Assembly: GCA_963740055.1 (NCBI GenBank)
Contig: CAVUCL010000001.1
Coordinates: forward strand, 1 to 64,000
From: WHSW01 sp963740055
Lineage (GTDB): Bacteria > Actinomycetota > Thermoleophilia > Solirubrobacterales > 70-9
DNA: 64,000 nt
Reading direction: 5' to 3'
The translations under genes and the position numbers were made by a program. The number at the start of each line of letters is the position of its first letter. Within the stretch, counting starts at the first letter, position 1. The notes under the pieces are model-generated. The model did no database searches. It saw only the letters and a program-made list of their open reading frames with translations, and had not been told where the DNA came from. Positions 57,696-64,000 of the stretch are shown here, in pieces.

Positions 57696-58874
57696 ATGGC
57701 ACGGGAGCGGATCTCCGCGGCGCAGGCGCGCCGGCTCGCGCTCGGCGCCCAGGGCCTCGCCGACCCGCGACCGGACGCGGCGCCCAACGGCTGGGACCTG
57801 CGCCGGGTGATGCGCCGCGTCCGGCTGCTGCAGATCGACTCGGTCAACGTGCTCGAGCGCGCCCACTACCTGCCCGCGTTCAGCCGCCTCGGCCCGTACC
57901 GGCGCGAGCTCCTCGACGCCGCCTCGCAGCGGGCACCGCGGCGGTTGTTCGAGTACTGGGGCCACGAGGCGTCGCTGATCGGGGTCGAGCTGCAGCCGCT
58001 GCTTCGCTGGCGCATGGAGCGCGCCGGGCGCGACGCCTGGGGCGGGATGCGGCGCATCGTCGAGGAGCGCCCGGAGCTCGTCGCCCGCGTGCTCGAGGAG
58101 GTGCGCGAGCGCGGCCCGGTCTCGGCCTCCGAGCTGACCGCCGGCGAGCGACCGCGCCGCAGCGGGCCGTGGTGGGATTGGTCGGACTCCAAGCGGGCGC
58201 TCGAGTGGCTGTTCTGGAGCGGGCAGGTGACCGCGGCCCGCAGGCGGCGCTTCGAGCGCCTCTACGACCTCCCGGAGCGCGTGCTCCCCGCGGCGGTGGT
58301 GAGCGCACCGACGCCGCCCGCCGACGAGGCCCAGCGCGAGCTGCTGCGAATCGCCTCGCGCGCGCTCGGGGTCGCCGCCGAGCGCGACCTGCGCGACTAC
58401 TTCCGGATGGCGGCGGCGGAGGCGAAGCCGCGGATCGCCGAGCTGGTCGACGCGGGCGAGCTGGTCGCGGTCGAGGTCGAGGGCTGGGGCCGCACGCAGG
58501 GCTATGCCGACCCGGCGGCGCGAATCCCGCGCCGGGTCGAGGCCGCCGCCTTGATCGGCCCGTTCGACTCGCTGATCTGGGAGCGCGACCGGGTCCGGCG
58601 GATCTTCGGCTTCGACTACCGGCTCGAGATCTACGTCCCGAAACCCCAGCGCCGCCACGGCTACTACGTGCTCCCGTTCCTGCTCGGCGATCGGCTCGTC
58701 GCCCGGGTCGACCTGAAGGCCGACCGCGGCGCCGGCAGGCTGCTCGTCCGGGCCCTTCACCTCGAGCCCGGGGCGCCGGCGGAGACCCTCGGACGCCTCG
58801 CCGACGAGCTCGAGGCGCTCGCGGGCTGGCTCGAACTCGAATTGGCGCGCAACTATTCCGTTGCAAGTGGGTAG
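57696..58874 (+). CDS. AlkX/YcaQ-like DNA glycosylase (HTH_42 family)
   Basis: A 392-residue protein of the winged-helix DNA glycosylase family that removes bulky alkylated bases and unhooks interstrand crosslinks. The catalytic Q-x-D motif is LLQIDSVNVLERAHYLPAFS, which marks the YcaQ/AlkX branch rather than AlkZ (Q-x-Q). Other family segments are RLFEYWGHEASLIGVELQPL, and near the end LIGPFDSLIWERDRVRRIFG and RHGYYVLPFLLGDRLVARVD. The ATG at 57696 begins the conserved helix-turn-helix tandem; an earlier start at 57633 is possible. The gene is alone on its strand, followed by a sigma factor with its own promoter. Confidence 0.82.
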   Translation: MARERISAAQARRLALGAQGLADPRPDAAPNGWDLRRVMRRVRLLQIDSVNVLERAHYLPAFSRLGPYRRELLDAASQRAPRRLFEYWGHEASLIGVELQPLLRWRMERAGRDAWGGMRRIVEERPELVARVLEEVRERGPVSASELTAGERPRRSGPWWDWSDSKRALEWLFWSGQVTAARRRRFERLYDLPERVLPAAVVSAPTPPADEAQRELLRIASRALGVAAERDLRDYFRMAAAEAKPRIAELVDAGELVAVEVEGWGRTQGYADPAARIPRRVEAAALIGPFDSLIWERDRVRRIFGFDYRLEIYVPKPQRRHGYYVLPFLLGDRLVARVDLKADRGAGRLLVRALHLEPGAPAETLGRLADELEALAGWLELELARNYSVASG

Positions 58875-58924
58875 TAGGGGGTTCGGCCGCCTCAGCCTCC
58901 TCCGCCCCACCCCGGAGAGGCTGC

Positions 58925-58953
58925 TTGCGTACGCAATGAATTCGCGCTATACT
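58925..58953 (+). promoter_or_regulatory. Promoter of the second sigma factor (TTGCGT-17-TATACT)
   Basis: TTGCGT at 58925-58930 and TATACT at 58948-58953, 17 bases apart, followed by an AT-rich start region. The leader is about 39 bases and holds the ribosome site GAAGGGAG before the ATG at 58999. Confidence 0.7.
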
Positions 58954-58998
58954 TTTTGAAGCACGGGGAGGGGAAGGCAGTACGAAGGGAGTACCTGA

Positions 58999-59949
58999 AT
59001 GCCTCGCAACAGGGGCGCTGCGTCGCAGCGCGATCAGATCCGCCGCCATCGCGGCGACCACGAAAACCAGACTTCGGCCACACCGCGCGCGCCTCAGCGC
59101 CGCGGCGAGGCCCATGCCGTCGCCGAGCCGACCACCGACAGCCTGCAGCTGTTCATCAACCAGGCGATGCGCTACCCGCTGCTCACCGCGCAGGAGGAGG
59201 TCGAGCTCGCGCAGGCGATCGAGCGCGGCGACCTCGCCGCGAAGGAGCGCCTCATCAACAGCAACCTGCGCCTGGTGATCAAGTTCGCCCGCCGCTACCA
59301 GGGCCACGGACTCGCGCTCGGCGACCTGGTCCAGGAGGCGATGCTGGGGCTGATCCGCGCGGCGGAGAAGTTCGACTGGCGCCGGGGCTACAAGTTCTCG
59401 ACCTACGCCGTGCTCTGGATCAAGCAGTCGATCCAGCGCGGGCTCGACAACACCGGCCGCCCGGTCCGGATCCCGGCCCACATCGCGCAGCGCGAGCGGA
59501 CGGTGAACCGCGTCACCACCGAGCTCACGACCGAGCTCAACCGCGACCCGACCGACGAGGAGGTCGCGAAGCGCGCGAAGCTGCCGCTCGACGAGGTGAT
59601 GGCGGTCCGCGACCTGACCCGGGTCACGGTCAGCCTCGACATGCCGGTCGGCGAGGACGGCGACACGACGCTCGGCGAGCTGCACGCGGAGAGCACCGAC
59701 GACCTCGAGGACGAGGTGCTCGAGCGCGAGCAGGAGCAGGCGGTCGGCTCGGCGCTGGAGAAGCTGCCCGATGACGAGCGGCTGATGATCCAGGCGCGCT
59801 TCGGCACCGGCGGCCGCCCGGCCCAGTCGCTGCGCGAGGCGGCGCGCGAGATCGGCGTCACCCAGGCGCGTGCGCGCGAGATCGAGGCCCGGGCGCTGCG
59901 CCGCCTGGCCACCGACGACGCGCTCGCCGGCTTCCGCGAGGCCGCTTAG
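58999..59949 (+). CDS. Sigma-70 factor, group 2 (SigA-like without region 1.1)
   Basis: A 316-residue sigma factor. After about 45 basic, low-complexity residues comes region 1.2 (INQAMRYPLLTAQEEVELAQ). Region 2 follows (ALGDLVQEAMLGLIRAAEKF and YKFSTYAVLWIKQSIQRGLD), then region 3 (IPAHIAQRERTVNRVTTELT) and region 4 (QSLREAAREIGVTQARAREI). Region 2.4 differs from SigA (VLWIKQ versus TWWIRQ), and region 4.2 carries VTQARAREIEARALRR in place of VTRERIRQIENNTLKK, so its promoter preference should differ slightly. Typical of stress or stationary-phase sigma factors; no anti-sigma gene is nearby. Confidence 0.9.
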   Translation: MPRNRGAASQRDQIRRHRGDHENQTSATPRAPQRRGEAHAVAEPTTDSLQLFINQAMRYPLLTAQEEVELAQAIERGDLAAKERLINSNLRLVIKFARRYQGHGLALGDLVQEAMLGLIRAAEKFDWRRGYKFSTYAVLWIKQSIQRGLDNTGRPVRIPAHIAQRERTVNRVTTELTTELNRDPTDEEVAKRAKLPLDEVMAVRDLTRVTVSLDMPVGEDGDTTLGELHAESTDDLEDEVLEREQEQAVGSALEKLPDDERLMIQARFGTGGRPAQSLREAAREIGVTQARAREIEARALRRLATDDALAGFREAA

Positions 59950-59973
59950 CCGCGCGGGCTCAGGCGACGCTCC

Positions 59974-60462
59974 TCAGTGGGCGATCGCCTTGAGCCCGAT
60001 CAACGCGAGGCCGAGCGCGACGATGAGCGCGCTGACGACCAGGTTGCGAACGCCCGAGAGGCCGGCGAGCCGGTTGGCGAACGCGGTGTAGAGGGCGAGC
60101 ACCCCGAGGCCGAGCCAGACCCCGACGTTGCCGGCTGTCTCGAGCTCGATCGCGCCCACCTCGGCGAGCACGAACGGGATCAGTGGCACGAGGGCGGCGA
60201 TCGAACCGGCCGCGGAGTCGATGGCCGCAACCCGCATCTCGGCCCGGGTGCGATGGCGTCCGGTTCGGATCACCGAACCGATCGCGGCGGCATAGGTCTC
60301 CGCCGCGGCGGCGGCGATCGTCGCCCCGATCACGGCGATGATCGTCTCCCCGGCCGCGGCGCCCGCCTCGACCAGCGCGATGATCACCGCGACCGAGATG
60401 ATCGTCCCGTAGACCGCGCGCGCGGCCCGCTCGGCGATCCGTTCGCGGTTCATCGCCGCCAT
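59974..60462 (-). CDS. Membrane protein, weakly VIT/CCC1-like
   Basis: A 162-residue protein with four or five hydrophobic helices: VYGTIISVAVIIALVEAGAA, IIAVIGATIAAAAAETYAAA, AAIDSAAGSIAALVPLIPFV, GNVGVWLGLGVLALYTAFAN and NLVVSALIVALGLALIGL. The overall layout recalls vacuolar-iron-transporter-like proteins, but the characteristic metal-binding cytoplasmic helices are not evident. The start is one of two nearby ATGs (60462 or 60453). Located between the sigma factor and response regulator genes. Function unknown. Confidence 0.55.
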   Translation of the reverse strand: MAAMNRERIAERAARAVYGTIISVAVIIALVEAGAAAGETIIAVIGATIAAAAAETYAAAIGSVIRTGRHRTRAEMRVAAIDSAAGSIAALVPLIPFVLAEVGAIELETAGNVGVWLGLGVLALYTAFANRLAGLSGVRNLVVSALIVALGLALIGLKAIAH

Positions 60463-60509
60463 TCTCCAATCCTCGGCGGTCAGGATCGCCGACCGCCCGT
60501 GCGAGCGGA

Positions 60510-61145
60510 TCAGGAGACGGAGTCGAGCATGCCGCGACTGAGCGCGTAGCGGACCAGCTCGGAGCGCTTGTTGAGGCGCAGCTTCTCCTGGATGTGGGCG
60601 CGGTGGGACTCGACCGTGCGCACGCTCAGGTAGAGGTGCTCGGCGACCTCGGTGTTGGTGTGCCCGAGGGCGATCAGGCGCAGCACGTCGCGCTCGCGCT
60701 CGGAGAGGCCGTCGATGAGCTGCTCGGGGTCGCCGGCAAGCTTCGCGCCGAGCTCCGGCTGCAGGTAGTTCTTGCCCTCGGCCGCGAGGCGGACAGCACT
60801 GACGAGCTCCTCCTCGACCGCCTCCTTGAGCACGTAGCCGAGCACCCCCGCCCTGAGCGCCTCGCGGGCGTAGATCGGGTCGGTCTCCATCGTCAGCACG
60901 ACGACGCCGGTCTCGGGCGAGGCGCCGAGCAGCTCGGGGACCGAGTCGAGGCTGCGGCCCTCGGGCATGTTGAGGTCGAGCACGCAGACCTGCGGCTTGT
61001 GGCCGCGGACGTAGCGGATCGTGGTCTCGACGTCACCGGCCTCGGCGACGACCTCGAGGTCGGCCTCGGCGTCGAGCAGCAGGCGCAGGGCGCTGCGGAC
61101 GACCGCATGGTCGTCGGCGAGGACGATCCGTGTCGACTCCCCCAT
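60510..61145 (-). CDS. NarL/LuxR-family response regulator
   Basis: A 211-residue regulator: receiver with VLADDHAVVRSALRLL, phospho-acceptor D57 in VCVLDLNMPEG, T in VVVLTMETD and K in GYVLKEAVEEEL, then a LuxR-type helix-turn-helix LSERERDVLRLIALGHTNTE and VRTVESHRAHIQEKLRL. No histidine kinase lies next to it, so it is an orphan in this window. All receiver key residues are present. Confidence 0.92.
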   Translation of the reverse strand: MGESTRIVLADDHAVVRSALRLLLDAEADLEVVAEAGDVETTIRYVRGHKPQVCVLDLNMPEGRSLDSVPELLGASPETGVVVLTMETDPIYAREALRAGVLGYVLKEAVEEELVSAVRLAAEGKNYLQPELGAKLAGDPEQLIDGLSERERDVLRLIALGHTNTEVAEHLYLSVRTVESHRAHIQEKLRLNKRSELVRYALSRGMLDSVS

Positions 61146-61206
61146 GCGAGAAAACAGTAGCCCCTCGAGGGAGGGTCGGACCCCGGTTCACGGGTCAAAG
61201 CCGACC

Positions 61207-62022
61207 CTATTCGCGCGCCCTCACCAAGAGTGTCTGCAGGGCGCGGCCGAGCGGTCCGCGCTCGTCGTGAAGGGCGGTGTCGGCGAGTCCGAGGCCGGTG
61301 CGCTCGGGGATCGTGACCGCGTCGAGGCACACCCACTCGCCCTCGGGCAGGCGGTGCAGGTGGACGCTGAGGTCGACGTTGATGAACAGGTAGCGCGACC
61401 AGTCGAGGGCCGAGCTGACCCCGTTGCCAGAGTCGGCGGCGACGAGCAGTCGCTGGAGCGGGGTCGGCCGCTCGCCCTCGACCAGCGCGCCGCGCATCCG
61501 CATCCAGACCGTCGCCGGGCCGGGATCGAGAAAGCGCCCGTGGACGAACCGGTACTCCATCGCCGAGTGGTAACCGACCGCGTGCCCGGTGGGAAAGAAG
61601 TCCTCGGCGCGCGCCCGCTCCGGGCCGGGCAGCGGCTCCGAGCGTCGCTCGACGCCCGGGAGCGGGTCCGGCAGCTCGACCCCGGCGGCCGCCAGGCGCC
61701 AGGCGGAGGCACGGATCAGCTCGCCGCGCTCGTCGGCGAGCGACCCGGCGACGAGCTCGACGCTGCGCCCCGGGCGCACCACCTCGGCGTGGACCGTGAG
61801 CGGCGCGATCGGCACCGCGCGCAGGATCTCGAACGTGACCCGGCCGAGCTGCCACGGAGGCTGGCCGGGTCGCGGCTCGAGCGGGCTCGGGCAGCGCTCG
61901 AGCTCGCGGCCGAGCAGCGCCGCCGGCGGCCCGGCGTGCTGGGCATCGGGGTCCCAGGGGCCGCGGGTGAGCTCGGTTGAAACGAATCGCCCCCGCTCGG
62001 AGACATAGAAGGCAGAGGACAT
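61207..62022 (-). CDS. Double hot-dog thioesterase family protein
   Basis: A 271-residue protein with two hot-dog halves in the manner of TesB-like acyl-CoA thioesterases. The first half includes GPWDPDAQHAGPPAALLGRE and GRVTFEILRAVPIAPLTVHA; the second includes ATVWMRMRGALVEGERPTPL and LFINVDLSVHLHRLPEGEW. The conserved Asp/Thr/Gln active-site triad of TesB cannot be placed confidently. Expected activity is hydrolysis of an acyl-CoA. The start ATG at 62022 lies 26 bases from the divergent msrB gene. Confidence 0.75.
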   Translation of the reverse strand: MSSAFYVSERGRFVSTELTRGPWDPDAQHAGPPAALLGRELERCPSPLEPRPGQPPWQLGRVTFEILRAVPIAPLTVHAEVVRPGRSVELVAGSLADERGELIRASAWRLAAAGVELPDPLPGVERRSEPLPGPERARAEDFFPTGHAVGYHSAMEYRFVHGRFLDPGPATVWMRMRGALVEGERPTPLQRLLVAADSGNGVSSALDWSRYLFINVDLSVHLHRLPEGEWVCLDAVTIPERTGLGLADTALHDERGPLGRALQTLLVRARE

Positions 62023-62047
62023 CGACGCCGTAACCTAGGAGACGAAG

Positions 62048-62440
62048 ATGGAGAAGGTTGAGAAGACGGAGGCGCAGTGGCGCGAGGAGCTCTCGCCCGA
62101 GGAGTACCGCGTGCTGCGCGAGAAGGGGACCGAGCGCGCTTTCACCGGCGCCTACTGGGACGACAAGGGCGAGGGCGTGTACCGCTGCCGCGGCTGCGGC
62201 CAGGAGCTGTTCGACTCGCGGACGAAGTTCGACTCGGGCACCGGCTGGCCGAGCTTCTACGCCCCGATGGGCGAAGAGGCGGTCGAGACCGACGACGACC
62301 GCAGCTTCTTCATGCGCCGGACCGAGGTCGTGTGCAGCCGCTGTGGCAGCCACCTCGGGCACGTCTTCGACGACGGCCCGGACCCGACCGGGCTCCGCTA
62401 CTGCATCAACAGCTGCTCGCTCGAGCGCGACGAGGACTAG
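62048..62440 (+). CDS. msrB: Peptide methionine-R-sulfoxide reductase MsrB
   Basis: A 130-residue repair enzyme reducing methionine-R-sulfoxide in proteins with thioredoxin. Structural zinc cysteines are C47/C50 (YRCRGCG) and C96/C99 (VVCSRCG). The catalytic cysteine C119 is in GLRYCINSCSL, and GTGWPSFY and HLGHVFDDGP are the substrate-binding segments. The protein has no signal peptide. GGAGACGAAG precedes the ATG. Convergent with serS, 3 bases between the stops. Confidence 0.95.
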   Translation: MEKVEKTEAQWREELSPEEYRVLREKGTERAFTGAYWDDKGEGVYRCRGCGQELFDSRTKFDSGTGWPSFYAPMGEEAVETDDDRSFFMRRTEVVCSRCGSHLGHVFDDGPDPTGLRYCINSCSLERDED

Positions 62441-62443
62441 CCG

Positions 62444-63710
62444 CTAGGCGGGGATCGAGGCCGGCGCTCCGGCCTCGACCAGCGCCTCGGGGAGCGCGAC
62501 CGTGCCGTCGGCGCGCTGGCCGTTCTCGAGCAGGGCGATCAGCGTGCGGCCGACGGCGACCGCGGTCCCGTTCAGCGTGTGCAGCGGCTCCGGGGCCGCG
62601 TCGGCGTCGGCGCGGTAACGGGCGCCGAGCCGGCGCGCCTGGTAGTCGGTCGTGTTCGAGCACGAGGTGAGCTCCCGGTAGCGGCCCTCGCTCGGGATCC
62701 ACGCCTCGCAGTCGAACTTTCGCGCCGCCGGCGCACCGAGGTCGCCGACCGCGATCTCGACCACCCGGTAGGGAAGCTCGAGCGCGCTCAGGATCCGCTC
62801 CTCGATCGCGAGGATGCGCTCGTGCTCATCCGCCGATTGGGACGGCTCGACGAACGAGAACATCTCGACCTTGTCGAACTGGTGCACGCGGAAGATCCCG
62901 CGCGTGTCCTTGCCGGCGGCGCCCGCCTCGCGGCGAAAGCAGGGTGAGAGCCCCGCGTAGCGGCGCGGCAGCTCGCCGGCGGCGAGGATGTCGTCGGCGT
63001 GCAGCGCCGCGAGTGGCACCTCCGAGGTGCCGACGAGGAAGAGCTCGTCGCGCTCGACCTCGTAGATCATCTCGCGCTCGCCGGGGAAGAAGCCGGTGTC
63101 AAAGAGCGCCTTCTCGCGGACCAGCACCGGCGGCACGACCGGGACGAAGCCCTCGGCGCGAACGACGTCGAGCGCCAGGCGCACGAGCGCCAGCTCGACC
63201 ATGACCAGGTCGCCGAGCAGGTAGGCGAAGCGCGCCCCCGACGCAGCGGCGGCCTTCTCGATCTCGATCCAGCCGTGCTCGACCCCGAGCTCGAGGTGGT
63301 CGCGAACCTCGACCCCGGGGTCCGGGCGCTCGCCGACCTCGCGCAGGGTGACCGCGTCCTCGGCGCCGCCCTCGGGCGCCGCCGGGTCGGGGAGGTTCGG
63401 AAGCGTCGCGGCGAGGGCGTCGCGGCGCTGCTCGACCTCGGCGAGCTCGGCCTGCATCCGCTTGAGCTCCTCGGAGACCGTCCGCATGCGCCCGATCAGC
63501 TCGCCGGCGTCCTCGCCGGCGCGCTTGCGAGCGGCGATCTCGTCCGAGGCCTGGTTCTGCTGCGCCCGGCGGCCCTCGACCTCGGGCAGGAGCTCGCGCC
63601 GGCGCGCGTCGAGCTCGAGCAGCTCGTCGAGCGCGGCGCCCGCCCCGCGGCGCTCGAGCGCCGCCCGGGCCGGACGCCGGGTCGTCGCGAATCGCGCGCA
63701 GGTCGAGCAC
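62444..63710 (-). CDS. serS: Seryl-tRNA synthetase, one frameshift near N-terminus
   Basis: Class II synthetase of about 422 residues. The N-terminal coiled-coil arm (LLPEVEGRRAQQNQASDEIA, RMRTVSEELKRMQAELAEVE) precedes motif 1. Motif 2 is SPCFRREAGAAGKDTRGIFR, with HQFDKVEMFSFVEP, and motif 3 is TLNGTAVAVGRTLIALLENG. Near 63668 the frame changes: MLDLRAIRDDPA is in one frame and RAALERRGAGAALDELLELD in another, leaving the very start out of register. Because this gene is essential, the break is almost surely a sequence error. GTG start at 63710; 11 bases separate it from the cytochrome gene upstream. Confidence 0.9.
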
Positions 63711-63721
63711 GCGGCGGCGGC

Positions 63722-64000
63722 TTACTCGCCCTCGGCCGCGGCCTGCTCGGCCTCGGACTCGGTCTCGCTCGCGTCGCCGGGCTGCTCCGGTCGCTCGACC
63801 TCGGAGCCGGCGTACTCGGCGACGAAGCCGGCGATCGCGTCGGCCTCGTCGCCGACGACGATGTTCTGGGGCATGATCGCGCCGGAGAAGCCGCCGTTGC
63901 GAATCGCGTAGAGGACGTCGTCGACGCTCTCGGTGCGCTCGTCGAGGTTCGGTCCCTGGTTGCGCAGGGAGCGATTGGCGGAGCCCTCGGCGCCCGCGGC
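63722..64000 (-). CDS. Class I cytochrome c domain, C-terminal part
   Basis: Only the last 92 or so residues are in the window. The minus strand reads NRSLRNQGPNLDERTESVDD, then VLYAIRNGGFSGAIMPQNIV and DEADAIAGFVAEYAG. This is the C-terminal half of a mono-heme cytochrome c, with the methionine in IMPQ as the sixth iron ligand and the final helix after it. The CxxCH heme site would lie just beyond base 64000. The tail is acidic (EQPGDASETESEAEQAAAEG). Probably membrane-anchored or exported, in electron transport. Confidence 0.7.
   Translation of the reverse strand, partial: AAGAEGSANRSLRNQGPNLDERTESVDDVLYAIRNGGFSGAIMPQNIVVGDEADAIAGFVAEYAGSEVERPEQPGDASETESEAEQAAAEGE

Overview
The window is very GC-rich, densely packed DNA with about 62 protein genes, three tRNAs and one riboswitch. 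No gene-free stretch exceeds 300 bases. The gene content points to an actinobacterium-like lineage, most plausibly class Thermoleophilia (Solirubrobacterales or Gaiellales relatives). Supporting items are a class II ribonucleotide reductase coupled to NrdR, a SigA-type factor with a TTG start, a DUF6421 protein, an archaeal-looking topoisomerase I, a FolE2/MptA GTP cyclohydrolase and Tat-exported ferritin-like proteins. Taxonomy is an inference; no 16S rRNA gene is present.

Layout. 1-14.4 kb is a surface-polysaccharide locus: a GT4, a WecA-like phosphoglycosyl transferase, two sugar-nucleotide epimerases, four GT2 enzymes, a polysaccharide deacetylase, two methyltransferases, a Wzm/Wzt-type ABC exporter and an O-antigen-ligase-like membrane protein. 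Genes here are broken by many single-base frame changes that look like sequence errors rather than decay. 14.5-18.3 kb holds a two-TM protein and a metal(loid)-resistance island: aquaporin and arsenate reductase in one direction, arsR and a tiny CC-rich peptide in the other, then a chromate transporter. 18.3-24.5 kb carries tRNA-Thr(GGT), an esterase, threonine aldolase, SDR, a DUF2238-like protein, and a large DUF6421 fusion divergent from an Lrp regulator. 24.5-28.8 kb has a homing-endonuclease-like gene running into tRNA-Tyr, an AbrB-like small protein, CsbD, a glycine-rich secreted protein and sigA.

28.9-35 kb contains folE2/mptA, pgsA, a family-5 uracil-DNA glycosylase, two Tat-exported ferritin-like proteins, two GT2 enzymes around an unusual DUF2304 fusion, and tRNA-Thr(CGT). 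35-41.6 kb holds a two-component system and a topA-tmk-holB operon. 41.7-49.2 kb has a HAD phosphatase, a precorrin-2 dehydrogenase with a Cys-rich head, an aldo/keto reductase, a HlyIII protein with five tandem 11-residue repeats, and nrdR-nrdJ. 49.2-64 kb carries hydrolase, secreted protein, P450 and MFS genes, lon, an M23 peptidase behind a ydaO-type (c-di-AMP) riboswitch, an AlkX/YcaQ-like glycosylase, a second sigma-70 factor, a LuxR-type response regulator, thioesterase, msrB, serS and the end of a cytochrome c gene.

Several promoters can be read by eye with 17-18 base spacers. At least three (arsR, nrdR, the DUF6421 gene) place the -10 box 7-8 bases before the start codon, implying leaderless mRNAs. 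The strongest candidates for unfamiliar biology are the CC-rich peptide coupled to arsR, the arsenate reductase plus aquaporin pair with no ArsB/Acr3 pump in view, the endonuclease gene abutting tRNA-Tyr, the hendecad-repeat HlyIII protein and the archaeal-type topoisomerase.
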